Numbered from the stretch's first letter, positions 26,738-36,985 are shown. The stretch: 64,000 nucleotides of DNA from CAVTJL01 sp963735065 (GCA_963735065.1 CAVTJL010000003.1:62001-126000), one strand, 5' to 3'. Program-made: numbers and translations. Notes: generated by a model from the letters alone, not told the origin.

Positions 26738-27397
26738 TCAGACCATGGGCCGACAGCGCAGCGCCTCGATGGCGGCAGCATAGTCGGTGGAGCCGAAAAT
26801 GGCGGAGCCCGCCACCAGCGCATCGGCGCCGGCCGCGACGACGTCGCGTGCGGTCTCCGCGTTGATGCCGCCATCGACCTCGATGTGCAGCGGGCGGCCC
26901 GCCGCCATCGCCCGCAGGCGCCTGATCTTCTCCAGGACCGCCGGGATGAAGCGCTGGCCGCCGAAGCCGGGATTGACCGTCATCACGAGGACGAGATCGA
27001 CCCGGTCCAGGACCCACGCGACCGCCTCGGGCGGGGTCGCCGGGTTGAGGCACACGCCGGCCTTCTTGCCGAGCCCCTGGATCGTCTGCAGCGTCCGGTC
27101 GAGATGCGGCCCGGCCTCGGCATGGACGATCAGCCGGTCGGCGCCGGCCTCGGCGAAGGGCTGGAGATAGGCGTCGACCGGCGCCACCATCAGATGGACG
27201 TCGAACAGCTTCTTCGTCACCGGCCGGATCGCCCGCACCACGCCCGGGCCGAAGGTGATGTTCGGGACGAAGTGGCCGTCCATGACATCGAGATGGATCC
27301 AGTCGGCGCCGGCGGCGTCGACGGCACGCACCTCCTCGCCCAGCCGCGCAAAGTCGGCAGCGAGGATCGACGGCGAGATGATGACTGGCTCCATCAT
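26738..27397 (-). CDS. rpe: Ribulose-phosphate 3-epimerase
   Basis: 219 residues, interconverts ribulose 5-phosphate and xylulose 5-phosphate in the pentose phosphate and Calvin pathways. TIM-barrel signatures are complete: ISPSILAADFARL, WIHLDVMDGHFVPN with metal-binding H and D, FDVHLMV, VNPGFGGQ and EVDGGIN. ATG at 27397 has GGAGG four bases upstream. First gene of a two-gene unit with the DUF442 phosphatase. Confidence 0.95.
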   Translation of the reverse strand: MMEPVIISPSILAADFARLGEEVRAVDAAGADWIHLDVMDGHFVPNITFGPGVVRAIRPVTKKLFDVHLMVAPVDAYLQPFAEAGADRLIVHAEAGPHLDRTLQTIQGLGKKAGVCLNPATPPEAVAWVLDRVDLVLVMTVNPGFGGQRFIPAVLEKIRRLRAMAAGRPLHIEVDGGINAETARDVVAAGADALVAGSAIFGSTDYAAAIEALRCRPMV

Positions 27398-27507
27398 GGT
27401 GCCTCCGCTTAGCGAAACCCGCGCCCGACGTCGAGCGTCGGCCAGCCTTCCCGGGTGAGCTTCGGCAACTATATAGGGTCCGCCCGACCGTGACGGAGAG
27501 TTAACGC

Positions 27508-28257
27508 ATGCTCGAGCTGCTCGTGGACCCGCAGGCCTGGGCGAGCCTCCTGACGCTCACCGCGCTCGAGATCGTGCTCGGCATCGACAACGTCATCTTC
27601 CTCTCGATCGTCTCGAGCAGGCTGCCCGCCCACCAGCAGCCGAGCGCCCGGCGCATCGGGCTGGGCCTGGCGCTCATCATGCGCATCGGCCTCCTGATGA
27701 GCATCAGCTGGATCATGAGCCTGACCCAGCCGGCCTTCAGCATCCTCGAGCATACCGTCACCTGGCGCGACATCGTGCTGGGTGGCGGCGGGCTCTTCCT
27801 CATCGTCAAGGGCACGATGGAGATGCACGCCATGGCCGAGGGGCACGAGGACCCGGCAGGGGGAGGGACCTCGAGCTTTGCCTCGGCGATCGTCCAGATC
27901 GTCCTCCTCGACATCGTCTTCTCCCTCGACTCGGTCATCACGGCGGTCGGCATGGCGCAGCATCTGCCGGTCATGATCGCCGCAGTCGTCATCGCCATCA
28001 TCATCATGCTGCTGGCCTCGGGGCCGGTCAGCGCCTTCGTCAACCGCCACCCGACGGTGAAGATGCTGGCGCTGGCCTTCCTGCTGCTGGTGGGCGTGGC
28101 GCTGGTGGCGGACGCCCTCCATTTCCACATTCCGCGTGGCTATCTCTACTTCGCGATCGCCTTCTCCGCGCTCGTCGAGGGGCTCAATCTGCTGGCCGCC
28201 GCCGCCCGGCGTCGTCGGAGCGCCGTGGCGCCCGAGACCCTGGACCGGCACACTTAG
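27508..28257 (+). CDS. TerC-family integral membrane protein
   Basis: 249 residues with about seven membrane helices. The two acidic membrane motifs of the family are intact: EIVLGIDNVIFLSIV near residue 21 and DIVFSLDSVITAVGM near 137. TerC-type proteins act in metal-ion (manganese) efflux or tellurite resistance. A GGAGAG site precedes the ATG by seven bases. The ArsR regulator gene follows by eight bases in the same direction, so both may be one operon. Confidence 0.9.
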   Translation: MLELLVDPQAWASLLTLTALEIVLGIDNVIFLSIVSSRLPAHQQPSARRIGLGLALIMRIGLLMSISWIMSLTQPAFSILEHTVTWRDIVLGGGGLFLIVKGTMEMHAMAEGHEDPAGGGTSSFASAIVQIVLLDIVFSLDSVITAVGMAQHLPVMIAAVVIAIIIMLLASGPVSAFVNRHPTVKMLALAFLLLVGVALVADALHFHIPRGYLYFAIAFSALVEGLNLLAAAARRRRSAVAPETLDRHT

Positions 28258-28265
28258 GGCATGTC

Positions 28266-28574
28266 ATGGCTTACGAGAAATTGCTGGCCGCGCTCGCCGA
28301 CCCCACGCGCCGCATCGTGCTGGAGCGGGTGATCGAGCGGGCCCGATCCGTCGGCGACCTGGCGGCCGACCTCCCGGTCTCCCGGCCCGCCGTCTCGCAG
28401 CATCTGAAGGTGCTGAAGGAGGCCGGCCTCGTCCATGACGAGCGCGTCGGTGCGCGCAGGATCTACCGCGCCGAGCCGGCGGCGCTGGGCGAGCTCAGCA
28501 CCTATCTCGACGAGATGTGGCGGGCCGCGCTCGCGGGCGAGGGCGCCGGACGGGGCGCCGCGGGCGAGGCGTGA
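28266..28574 (+). CDS. ArsR-family transcriptional regulator
   Basis: 102 residues, winged-helix dimer. LLAALADPTRRIVLERVIER and VGDLAADLPVSRPAVSQHLK then VLKEAGLV form the typical ArsR helix-turn-helix; IYRAEPAALGELSTYLDEMW is a standard dimerisation helix. No paired cysteines of the metal-sensing ELCVCDL kind are present, so it belongs to the non-metal branch often found beside SRPBCC/AHSA1 genes, none of which occurs here. It follows terC by eight bases. Confidence 0.88.
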   Translation: MAYEKLLAALADPTRRIVLERVIERARSVGDLAADLPVSRPAVSQHLKVLKEAGLVHDERVGARRIYRAEPAALGELSTYLDEMWRAALAGEGAGRGAAGEA

Positions 28575-28659
28575 GCGCCAGGACGCGAGGGGCGTCGCTG
28601 CCGGCGAGGCCAGCCTCGGCCTGCCCTCCGCTTTGAGGTGACGAGGCGGGGCCCGATCC

Positions 28660-28675
28660 TGGCAGCATTCTTGCA
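28660..28675 (+). promoter_or_regulatory. Sigma-54 (RpoN) promoter
   Basis: TGGCAGCATTCTTGCA fits the -24/-12 consensus TGGCAC-N5-TTGCA at all but one position, with GG and GC exactly ten bases apart. It lies 160 bp before the substrate-binding protein gene at 28836, downstream of the arsR stop, and points towards it. RpoN control suggests that the transporter answers to nitrogen status or a dedicated enhancer-binding protein, which is not in the window. Confidence 0.72.
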
Positions 28676-28835
28676 CGGGTGACGGCGGCCCTGCTGGGCC
28701 GCGGGCGGGCGGCCATGCCTGCTCGTGGCGTGGGCAATTGCCGTCGGCCGCGGCAGGGCGCATAGGTCGTGGTCGAGCAGACGCGGTCGCGCCAGCCCTC
28801 GTTGCCGGCCCGCGTCCAAGCGGGGAGAAAGAAGG

Positions 28836-29810
28836 ATGTCGTCAGCCTGGAAATGGGGCCTTCTCGGCCTCGCTGGACTCTTGGCGGCCGGGGCGGCGCA
28901 AGCCGAGCCTCTCAGAATCGCCCACTCCACCTGGGTCGGCTACGGCCCGCTCTACATCGCCCGCGACAAGGGCTACTTCAAGGACGAGGGGCTCGACGTC
29001 GAGCTCATCGTCATCGAGGACACCAAGCTCCGCTTCCCGGCCCTGGCGGCCGGCCGCATCGACGGCCTCGTCACGACGGTCGACACCGTCCTCAACTTCC
29101 TCTCCGCGGACCAGAGCTATCGCTATCTCTTCGCGCTCGACGACAGCAAGGGCGGGGACGGCATCGTCGCCAAGAACAGCATCAAGACGATAGCCGATCT
29201 CAAGGGCAAGACCGTGGCCTATCTGCAGGGCTCGCCCTCGCAGCTCATGCTGGGCGTGCTCCTCAAGGAGGCCGGCCTCGGCTTCAACGACGTCCAGAGC
29301 CAGAACATGACGGCCGGTGACGCCGGTGCCGCGTTCGTCGCGGGCCGCGTCGATGCCGCCGTGACCTGGGAGCCCTGGCTCACCCGGGGCAAGATGGCGC
29401 CCGACAGCCACCTCCTGATCGACAGCTCGAAGACGCCGGGCCTCATCACCGACGTCGCCGTCACCACGCCCAAGGAGCTGGAGGCGCGCAAGGGCGACTT
29501 CGAGAAGCTCTACAAGGCCTGGATCAAGGCCGTCGAGTTCCAGAAGGAGCATCCCGACGAGGCCGACGCCATCATGGCCAAGGGCGTGGGCGGCTGGCTC
29601 GATGATCCGAAGACCTTCGCCGAGACCCGCGCCGGCATCGTCTATTACGACCAGCCGATGAACGAGGCCTATTTCGGCACGTCCGAGAAGCCCGGCGGCA
29701 TCATGAAGACGATCGAGAACTCGGCCGCCATCGGCAACGCCACCGGCCAGTTCAAGGTGAGCGTCGACCCCAAGACCCTCATCGACTTCGACATCGTCGG
29801 CGCCAAGTAG
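28836..29810 (+). CDS. NitT/TauT-family ABC transporter substrate-binding protein
   Basis: 324 residues. Signal peptide ending AAQA at about residue 23, then IAHSTWVGYGPLYIARDKGY, the start of the SsuA/NMT1-like periplasmic fold; later DLKGKTVAYLQGSPSQLML and AFVAGRVDAAVTWEPW are family marks. Substrates in this class include nitrate, taurine, sulfonates, amines and pyrimidines; which one applies is not visible. The ATG at 28836 follows GAAGG. The permease gene starts 11 bp downstream. No ATPase gene follows; a matching one lies at 36119-36973. Confidence 0.88.
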   Translation: MSSAWKWGLLGLAGLLAAGAAQAEPLRIAHSTWVGYGPLYIARDKGYFKDEGLDVELIVIEDTKLRFPALAAGRIDGLVTTVDTVLNFLSADQSYRYLFALDDSKGGDGIVAKNSIKTIADLKGKTVAYLQGSPSQLMLGVLLKEAGLGFNDVQSQNMTAGDAGAAFVAGRVDAAVTWEPWLTRGKMAPDSHLLIDSSKTPGLITDVAVTTPKELEARKGDFEKLYKAWIKAVEFQKEHPDEADAIMAKGVGGWLDDPKTFAETRAGIVYYDQPMNEAYFGTSEKPGGIMKTIENSAAIGNATGQFKVSVDPKTLIDFDIVGAK

Positions 29811-29821
29811 GGGCCGGCCGC

Positions 29822-30610
29822 TTGCGCCATCTTCTGGCGCCCAAGGAGGAGATCCCGGGGGCGCTCGCCGTGGCGCTCGGCGTCTGCGCCCTCGGGCTGA
29901 TCCTCGGGCTCTGGTCCTGGCTCAGCTATGGCGGGCTGGTGCGGCCGGACTTCCTGGCGCCGCCGCACGCGGTCCTCCTCGCCGGCTGGAAGGGGCTCGA
30001 GCGGGGCACGCTGCTCGTCCACATGGCCGCCAGCCTCGAGGTCATCCTCTCGGGCTTCGTGCTGGCCTCGATCCTGTCGGTGCCCCTGGGCATCATGATG
30101 GGCAGCTTTCGTGTCGTCGGCGCCTTCTTCGAGCCCATCACCGGCTTCATGCGCTATCTGCCGGTGAGCGCCATGATCCCCCTCCTGATCCTCTGGGTCG
30201 GCATCGGCATCGGCGAGAAGATCACCGTGATCTTCCTCGGCACCTTCTTCCAGCAGCTGATCCTGATCGCCGACGTCTCGGCCCGGGTCTCCAAGGACCT
30301 GATCGACTGCTCCTACACGCTGGGCGCCTCGCGCCGGCAGGTCGTCACCCGCGTGCTCTTCCCCGCCTGCATGCCCGGTGTCATGGACACGCTCCGCGTC
30401 ACGATGGGCTGGGCCTGGACCTACCTCGTCGTGGCCGAGCTCGTGGCCGCCAACTCCGGCCTCGGCTACATGATCCTCAACGCCATGCGCGGCCTTTTTA
30501 CCGACGTGATCCTCTTGGGCATCCTCACGATCGGCATTCTCGGCCTCATCACCGACATGCTCTTCAAGCTGCTGCGCCGCTGGCTCGTCCCCTGGTCGGC
30601 GAGCTTTTGA
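29822..30610 (+). CDS. NitT/TauT-family ABC transporter permease
   Basis: 262 residues, six membrane helices, BPD_transp_1 fold. The EAA-type loop that contacts the ATPase is present as DCSYTLGASRRQVVTRVLFP. A TTG at 29822, 11 bp after the binding-protein stop, begins the frame and leads into RHLLAPKEEIPGALAVALG, a plausible N-terminus. It ends tail to tail with the LysR gene at 30623. Expression probably depends on the sigma-54 promoter at 28660. Confidence 0.88.
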   Translation: MRHLLAPKEEIPGALAVALGVCALGLILGLWSWLSYGGLVRPDFLAPPHAVLLAGWKGLERGTLLVHMAASLEVILSGFVLASILSVPLGIMMGSFRVVGAFFEPITGFMRYLPVSAMIPLLILWVGIGIGEKITVIFLGTFFQQLILIADVSARVSKDLIDCSYTLGASRRQVVTRVLFPACMPGVMDTLRVTMGWAWTYLVVAELVAANSGLGYMILNAMRGLFTDVILLGILTIGILGLITDMLFKLLRRWLVPWSASF

Positions 30611-30622
30611 TCGATGCTGCGC

Positions 30623-31492
30623 TCAGGCCACCGCCGCCACGACCTCGGCACCGAGCTCGCGGGCGAGATGCTCGGCTAGCCGTGTCGCCGGCGCCGTGAG
30701 GCCGGGCGCTCGATGCAGCGCGATGTCGGCATCGGGCAGGGGAGGCAGGCCGGTGGCCGGGCCGAGCTGCTGCAGCGAGGCATCCACCGTCCCGACCTTG
30801 CCCACGCCGATCGCGAGGCCCGCCGCCACCGCGGCCTCCAGCGCCCCCAGGCTCTGGCTCTCATAGACGATGCGCCAGCGCCTTCCGTTGCCGTCGAGCG
30901 CCGCCAGCGCCCAGGCACGATGCAGACAGCCCGGCGGCGCCAGCGCGAGCGGCAGCACCGGCTGGCGCCAGGGCTCGGCGTCGACCGGGCCGATCCAGCA
31001 GGTCGCCTCCTGCCGCAGCACATGGCCGCGCCCCAGCCCCGCCGGATGCATCGCCAGCACGAGGTCGAGGCCGCGGCCCAGCCGCTCGAGCAGCAGGCCG
31101 GTGAGGCCGGTCTGCACCTCGAGCCGCAGGGCGGGCTCGCGCGCGGCGAAGCCGGCCAGGATCGGCGGCAGCACGCGCGTCGCATAGTCGTCCATCACAC
31201 CCAGCCGCACGCTGCCCGAGGCACCGCCGGTCTCGAGCACGGCCAGGGCCTCGTCGTTGAGCGCCAGCATGCGTCGCGCATAGCCGACGAAAACCTCGCC
31301 CGCCGCCGTCAGGTGCACCTCGCGCCCCGCCCGGGCGAGCAGCATCTGGCCCGTGCGCTCCTCGAGCCGTCGCACCTGCATGCTCACCGCCGACTGCGTC
31401 CGGGCCAGGGCGCGAGCCGCGCTGGTGAAGCCGCCATGGTCGACGACCGCAAGGAAGGCGCGCAGAAGATCGGTGTCGATGTCGGTCGGCAT
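30623..31492 (-). CDS. LysR-family transcriptional regulator
   Basis: 289 residues. The DNA-binding helix is GGFTSAARALARTQSAVSMQ, followed by VRRLEERTGQMLLAR; the effector domain starts at GSVRLGVMDDYATRVLPPIL. Its sequence is close to that of the LysR protein at 1503, so the two are likely paralogues. ATG at 31492 (MPTDIDTDLLRAF) is chosen over an in-frame codon at 31528. It is divergent from the EamA transporter gene across 111 bp and is its likely regulator. Confidence 0.9.
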   Translation of the reverse strand: MPTDIDTDLLRAFLAVVDHGGFTSAARALARTQSAVSMQVRRLEERTGQMLLARAGREVHLTAAGEVFVGYARRMLALNDEALAVLETGGASGSVRLGVMDDYATRVLPPILAGFAAREPALRLEVQTGLTGLLLERLGRGLDLVLAMHPAGLGRGHVLRQEATCWIGPVDAEPWRQPVLPLALAPPGCLHRAWALAALDGNGRRWRIVYESQSLGALEAAVAAGLAIGVGKVGTVDASLQQLGPATGLPPLPDADIALHRAPGLTAPATRLAEHLARELGAEVVAAVA

Positions 31493-31603
31493 GGATCCAT
31501 CACGGATGGCGATTTGACCGATCACCACTATTCCGTTCCGCGATGGAGAGGAAGGCCCTAGCTTGCGGGCAGGAGCGGGCTTGGCCGGAGATGAGAGAAG
31601 CCG

Positions 31604-32504
31604 ATGTCGCGGGAGGAGCTGAAGGGTGTTCTGGCGGCGATGCTGTCCAGCGCGATCGGCGGGACGGCGGTGGTCGCCACCCGCTATCTGGCGGGCAGCA
31701 TCGATCCCTTGACCCTGGGCTTCCTGCGCTACGGCATCGGCGGGCTCTGCCTCGCCGCGATCTTCGCGACGCGGCGTACCGGGCTCGCGGCCTCGCGGGA
31801 CCGGCTGGGCGTCATCTGCCTGGGCGCTCTCTTCTTCGCGGTCTTCCCGTTCCTCTTCAACACGGCGCTGGGGCTGACGACGGCCGCACGCGGCGCGCTG
31901 GCGCTCTCGACCATGCCGCTCCTCACGCTCGTCATCGCGGCCCTGCTCGGCGCCGAGCCGCTGACCCGGCCCAAGCTCCTGGGCGTCACGATCGCGATCC
32001 TGGGTGTCGCGAGCGCGCTCTCGGGCAGCCTCGCCATGGCACCCGCAGGCGCCTGGCGGGGCGACCTCGTGATGGTCGCCACCGCTCTTTGCGGCGCCTT
32101 CTACAACGTGCTCTCGCGGCCCTACATCCGCCGCTACGATTCGCTGGCCTTCACGGTCCAGGCGATGCTGGCGGGCACCTTGCTCCTGGGCCTCGGGGCG
32201 GGCGCCACGGGCTCCCTCCCGGGGATGGCCCTGCTACCCGGCTCGGCCTGGATCGCCGTCCTCTATCTCGGTGTCCTGGGCGGCGCCGGCGCTCTTTTCC
32301 TCTGGAGCTATGCGCTGGGGCACACCACGCCGACCCGGGTCGCCGTGAGCGTCGCCATCAATCCGGTCGTGGCCCTGCTTGCTGGGCGGCCTGCTCCTGG
32401 GCGAGCCCGCGTCGCCCTCGCTCGTCATCGGCCTTGTGGCCGTGCTGGTGGGCATCGTCATCACGACGCGGAACTCCAGGCGCCCGGCCGTCTCCGCCTC
32501 CTAG
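31604..32504 (+). CDS. EamA/DMT-family transporter, frame interrupted near 32382
   Basis: A ten-helix drug/metabolite-type exporter made of two EamA repeats, about 299 residues when repaired. The first 258 residues read normally to SVAINPVVALL; then the last two helices (GGLLLGEPASPSLVIGLVAV, then LVGIVITTR) continue in the next frame to TAG at 32502-32504. Removing one base from CTGCTTGCTGGG near 32382 joins them as LLLGGLLLGEP. ATG at 31604 follows AGAGAAG. The metabolite exported is unknown. Divergent from its probable LysR regulator. Confidence 0.84.
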
Positions 32505-32540
32505 GCGCGCGCCTCGGCCCGCTCGGGCACGGCTCGTTCC

Positions 32541-34148
32541 TCAATGGCCCATGGGCGCCGGGCCACCCATCCGGACCTTGCGCAGGGCGAGCGCCAGCGG
32601 CACCGCCGCGAGCGAGATCAGCATCAGGACCCAGAAGACATCCATGTAGGCGAGGAATGTCGCCTGCGCCTGCAGCTGCTGCCCGATCCATTGGATGGCC
32701 TGCTGCTGCGTGTCGGCCAGGGAGCTGCCGTGGGCGGCGAAATAGCTCGTCACCTGGTGCAGCGTGTCCTGATACTGGATGCTCGACGGGATCGTGCTCT
32801 CGGCGAGCCGGCCCTGATGGAACTGCTCGCGGTGCGACAGCACGTTCGAGACGAGCGAGACGCCGAGCGAGCCGCCGGTGTTGCGGGCGGCGTTGATCAG
32901 GGCCGAGGCCTGGTCGGTCTTGTCGCGTGGAATGCCATCGTAGGACGCGGCCGTGATCGACACGAAGATCAGCGGCAGCCCGATGCCGAGCAGCATCCGC
33001 GAGCGCGCGAAGAACCAGAAGCCCAGGCCGCCATACACATTGGTCAGGTCGTACATGGAGAGCGCGATGACCACGGCGCCGGCAGCGATCAGGTATTTGG
33101 GCTGAACCTTGCCCGACAGGCGGCCGACGACGACGAACATCGCCATCGTCACGAGGCCGCCCGGCGACAGCATGAGGCCGGCCAGCTCGGCCGAGTAGCC
33201 GAAGCTCTGCTCCACGAGCTGGGGAAGGAACTGGGTGGTCGCCAGCAGGATGGCGCCGGTCTGCATCATCACGAGAAAGCAGCTGCCGAACTGGCGCGTC
33301 GCCACCATCCGGACATCCACGGTGGGATTGCGGCGGGTGGCCTCCCAGGGGATCAGCAGCGCGAACGCGACGGCGCAGACGATGGCGGTCTTGACGATGA
33401 AGGGCGAGCCGAGCCAGTCGTCCTCGAGCCCGCGATCGAGCATGAGCTCGAGCGCGCCCAGGAAGGTTGCGACCAGCACGAAGCCGATGAGGTCGAACTC
33501 GCCCTGCTGACGGTGCCGTCGCTCTCCGGCCGTGCCCTGCGGCTCCGGCAGGACCATCGCCACCAGGGCCACCGTCAGCACGCCCACGGGCCCGTTGATC
33601 AGGAAGCACCAGTGCCAGGAGAGGTTGTCGGCCAGCCAGCCGCCGAGCGTCGGCCCGACCACCGGGGCCACCACCACGGCCACGCCGAAGAGCGCGAAGG
33701 CCTGGCCGCGCTTCTCGGGCGGAAAGGCATCCGCCAGGATCGACTGCGCGACCGGCACCATGCCGCCGCCGGCAATGCCCTGAAGGACACGGAAAAGCAG
33801 GAGCAGCTGAAGATCGGGGGCCAGTCCGCAGAGCACGGAGCTCAGGGTGAAGAGGCTGAGGCAGGCGATGAAGAACCTCTTGCGGCCGAGCCTTCTGGCC
33901 AGAAAGCTCGTGGCCATGATGACGATGGCATTGGCGACGAGATAGGTCGTGACGACCCAGGATGCCTGGTCCTGGCTGACGCCCAGGCCGCCGGCGATGT
34001 AGTCCAACGCCACATTGGCGATGGTGGTGTCCAGCACCTCCATGAACGCCGCGAGCGCCACCAGCACGGCGAGCAGCCACGGGCCGGAGCTTGCGGCCGC
34101 CGCCGCCGCGGAAGTGCCCGCGCGGGTTGCGCCGCCGCTCACAGCCAT
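32541..34148 (-). CDS. emrB: EmrB-type MFS multidrug exporter (DHA2)
   Basis: 535 residues with about fourteen helices. LDTTIANVALDYIAGGLG at the first helix is motif D1 of the 14-TM DHA2 group, LARRLGRKRFFIAC is motif A, and GGGMVPVAQSILADAFPP plus VVVAPVVGPTLGGWLADN is motif C of antiporters. It follows emrA with a 10-bp overlap, giving the EmrA-EmrB inner-membrane part of a tripartite pump; no outer-membrane TolC gene is close by. Confidence 0.92.
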   Translation of the reverse strand: MAVSGGATRAGTSAAAAAASSGPWLLAVLVALAAFMEVLDTTIANVALDYIAGGLGVSQDQASWVVTTYLVANAIVIMATSFLARRLGRKRFFIACLSLFTLSSVLCGLAPDLQLLLLFRVLQGIAGGGMVPVAQSILADAFPPEKRGQAFALFGVAVVVAPVVGPTLGGWLADNLSWHWCFLINGPVGVLTVALVAMVLPEPQGTAGERRHRQQGEFDLIGFVLVATFLGALELMLDRGLEDDWLGSPFIVKTAIVCAVAFALLIPWEATRRNPTVDVRMVATRQFGSCFLVMMQTGAILLATTQFLPQLVEQSFGYSAELAGLMLSPGGLVTMAMFVVVGRLSGKVQPKYLIAAGAVVIALSMYDLTNVYGGLGFWFFARSRMLLGIGLPLIFVSITAASYDGIPRDKTDQASALINAARNTGGSLGVSLVSNVLSHREQFHQGRLAESTIPSSIQYQDTLHQVTSYFAAHGSSLADTQQQAIQWIGQQLQAQATFLAYMDVFWVLMLISLAAVPLALALRKVRMGGPAPMGH

Positions 34149-35410
34149 CGCCGCAGGCGCTCGTAGAGCGACGGCGCGGGATCGACGCGCACGGTCGGCT
34201 CGACCGACATGCCCGGGCCGAGCGCGACGTCGCCGGGCGGGTTGTCGATGATGATCTTGACCGGGACGCGCTGCACGATCTTGACGTAGTTGCCGGTGGC
34301 ATTCTCGGCCGGGAGCAGCGAGAAGGCGGTGCCGGAGCCGGGCTGGATGCTGGCGACATGGCCGTGGATGTCGCGATCCGGATAGGCGTCGATGTGGAGC
34401 GTCACCGGCTGGCCGGGCCGCATGGCGTCGAGCTGGGTCTCCTTGAAGTTCGCCGTGACCCAGACCTGGTCCGGCACGAGGATCGCCAGATTCGTGCCCG
34501 TCTGCGCGAGCTCACCGACCGCGGCGCTGAGCTCGACGACGCGCCCCGCCTGGGCCGCGCGGACGGTCGTGTAGGAGAGGTTCAGCTGGGCCTGGTCGCG
34601 CTGGGCCTTGGCTTCGGCAAGCTTGGCGACGGCGCTGTCGCGCTGCGCGTTCAGCGCCTCGACCTGGCGCTGCGCGAGCTGGAGGTTCGCCTGCGCGGTC
34701 TCGACCGCCGCCTCTTGCTGCCGCAGCTGCGAGGAATATTGCTGGGCGCTCTGAATGGGGCCGAAGCCCTTGCTCGCCAGCTGCCGATAGCGCGTTGCCT
34801 GGTCCTGCGCGAACCCGAGCGCTGCCTGCGCCGAGTCCACCTGTGCCTTGTCGGCGCTTATCTGCGCCTGCTGCACGTCGAGCTGCGCGTCGATGTCCTC
34901 GATGTTGGCTTGTGCCGCCTGCACCTCCGCCTCGGCCTGGGTGAGCGCGATGCGGTAGTCGCGATCGTCGATGCGGGCGATCACGGCGCCGGCGGCAACG
35001 TGCTCGTTGTCGGTGACGGGCACGGCGGTGATGTAGCCGGCGATCTTGGGGGCGATGGGAAACTGGCGCGCCGCGATGAAGGCGTCGTCGGTCGATTCGA
35101 AGTGCTGGGCGTCGTCCCAGTAGAGATAGCCGCCTGCTGCGACCAGCAGGGCCAGGACCGCTGCGACCGGCATCACGAGCGGATGCCGGCGGCGCCGGCC
35201 GCTGCCGCGACCTTCGTCGCCGCTGCGCTTCGCCCGTTGCCCTCTCGCCGCCTGCCGGGGCTTGTCGGGCCCCTCCCTCCGGTCGGGCGAGAGCGCCCGA
35301 GGTGCGGCACCTTCCGCCCCGCTCGCGCGCCCTGGCGAAGGCCCGTCGGCACCCAGCTCCCCACTCTCCTCCAACGGCAGGAGCTCGGCAGGCTGGCGGT
35401 CGTCTTCCAT
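34139..35410 (-). CDS. emrA: EmrA-type membrane fusion protein
   Basis: 423 residues. A long, charged N-terminal tail (residues 1-75) precedes a single membrane anchor (about 80-100, MPVAAVLALLVAAGGYLYW); then ESTDDAFIAARQFPIAPKIA and GYITAVPVTDNEHVAAGAVI form the biotinyl-lipoyl part, followed by an alanine/glutamine-rich coiled-coil hairpin (about 150-275) and the beta-barrel with VWVTANFKETQLDAMRPGQP. ATG at 35410 is chosen; a TTG at 35446 is also in frame. Divergent from the MarR gene, with candidate operators between. Confidence 0.9.
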   Translation of the reverse strand: MEDDRQPAELLPLEESGELGADGPSPGRASGAEGAAPRALSPDRREGPDKPRQAARGQRAKRSGDEGRGSGRRRRHPLVMPVAAVLALLVAAGGYLYWDDAQHFESTDDAFIAARQFPIAPKIAGYITAVPVTDNEHVAAGAVIARIDDRDYRIALTQAEAEVQAAQANIEDIDAQLDVQQAQISADKAQVDSAQAALGFAQDQATRYRQLASKGFGPIQSAQQYSSQLRQQEAAVETAQANLQLAQRQVEALNAQRDSAVAKLAEAKAQRDQAQLNLSYTTVRAAQAGRVVELSAAVGELAQTGTNLAILVPDQVWVTANFKETQLDAMRPGQPVTLHIDAYPDRDIHGHVASIQPGSGTAFSLLPAENATGNYVKIVQRVPVKIIIDNPPGDVALGPGMSVEPTVRVDPAPSLYERLRRWL

Positions 35411-35451
35411 GGCAACGGCACCACCCAATGGTAAGGTGCCATACAAATTAG

Positions 35452-35465
35452 GTTAGGTGGCTAAC
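35452..35465. promoter_or_regulatory. Inverted repeat, candidate MarR operator
   Basis: GTTAG-GTGG-CTAAC is a perfect 5-bp inverted repeat in the space between divergent emrA and marR. A related element, GGTTAGGCGACATACTAA, starts at 35539, sharing GGTTAGG and a distal CTAA. Paired, spaced half-sites like these are usual for MarR proteins controlling an adjacent pump. Binding is inferred. Confidence 0.45.
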
Positions 35466-35528
35466 GAGTCAACGCGGCCCGCCGCGGCGCGATGGCGAGC
35501 CTCCCATGCGCGAGACGCGGGGCCGTTG

Positions 35529-36118
35529 ATGACAAGCTGGTTAGGCGACATACTAAGGGGCACGCCACGGAGCACTTGGAGGCGCGTCCTGACTGCGCAG
35601 GCACCGACCCGACTTCCCGCGGCTCCGCCGCCGACCGTCATCGAGGCTATTCGCAAGCGCCTCTCGGGGCCGGAAGTGAAGGCGATGGAGACGGTCTTCA
35701 CGTTGCGCGCCACCGCGCAGCAAGTGGACAACACCCTCAGTCAATGGTTCGCCGACACGGCGGGGTCGCCCGCGCGCTGGCAGATTCTCGTGCTGCTATG
35801 GGCGTCGACGGGTGCCGGCGTCGCGCACAAGGACGTCGTCGAAGGCCTGGGGGTCACGCGCGCCACGGTCTCCGGCCTGATGGCCGGGCTCGAGCGCGAC
35901 GGCCTCGTGCAATCCACCACGGACCCCTACGATCGACGCAAGCTCCGCGTGACGCTGACCCCCGGCGGGGAGGCCATGATGGGCGAGGCCATCGACGCGC
36001 AGCGGGCCCGGTTCCGCACCGTGTTCGCGGCGCTGTCGCCGGCCGAGCTGGCGAGCCTGACGGCGATGCTGGACCGGGTCCGGGAAGGCTTCGCCGCCAC
36101 GGCGAGCGCCACCAGGAG

Positions 36119-36122
<4 letters not shown>
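35529..36122 (+). CDS. MarR-family transcriptional regulator
   Basis: The winged helix is clear: GSPARWQILVLLWASTGAGV, KDVVEGLGVTRATVSGLMAG, ERDGLVQSTTDPYDRRKLRV with the DxRxxxV wing, then LTPGGEAMM. The C-terminal dimerisation helix ends at ATSATRR-like sequence. The start is unsure: ATG at 35529 gives 197 residues, but GTG at 35676 or ATG at 35685 would give the normal MarR length near 146 and leave the second operator-like element outside the gene. Its stop overlaps the ATPase start (ATGA). Likely represses emrAB and its own operon. Confidence 0.85.
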
Positions 36123-36973
<851 letters not shown>

Positions 36974-36985
36974 CGCCTCGACGGC

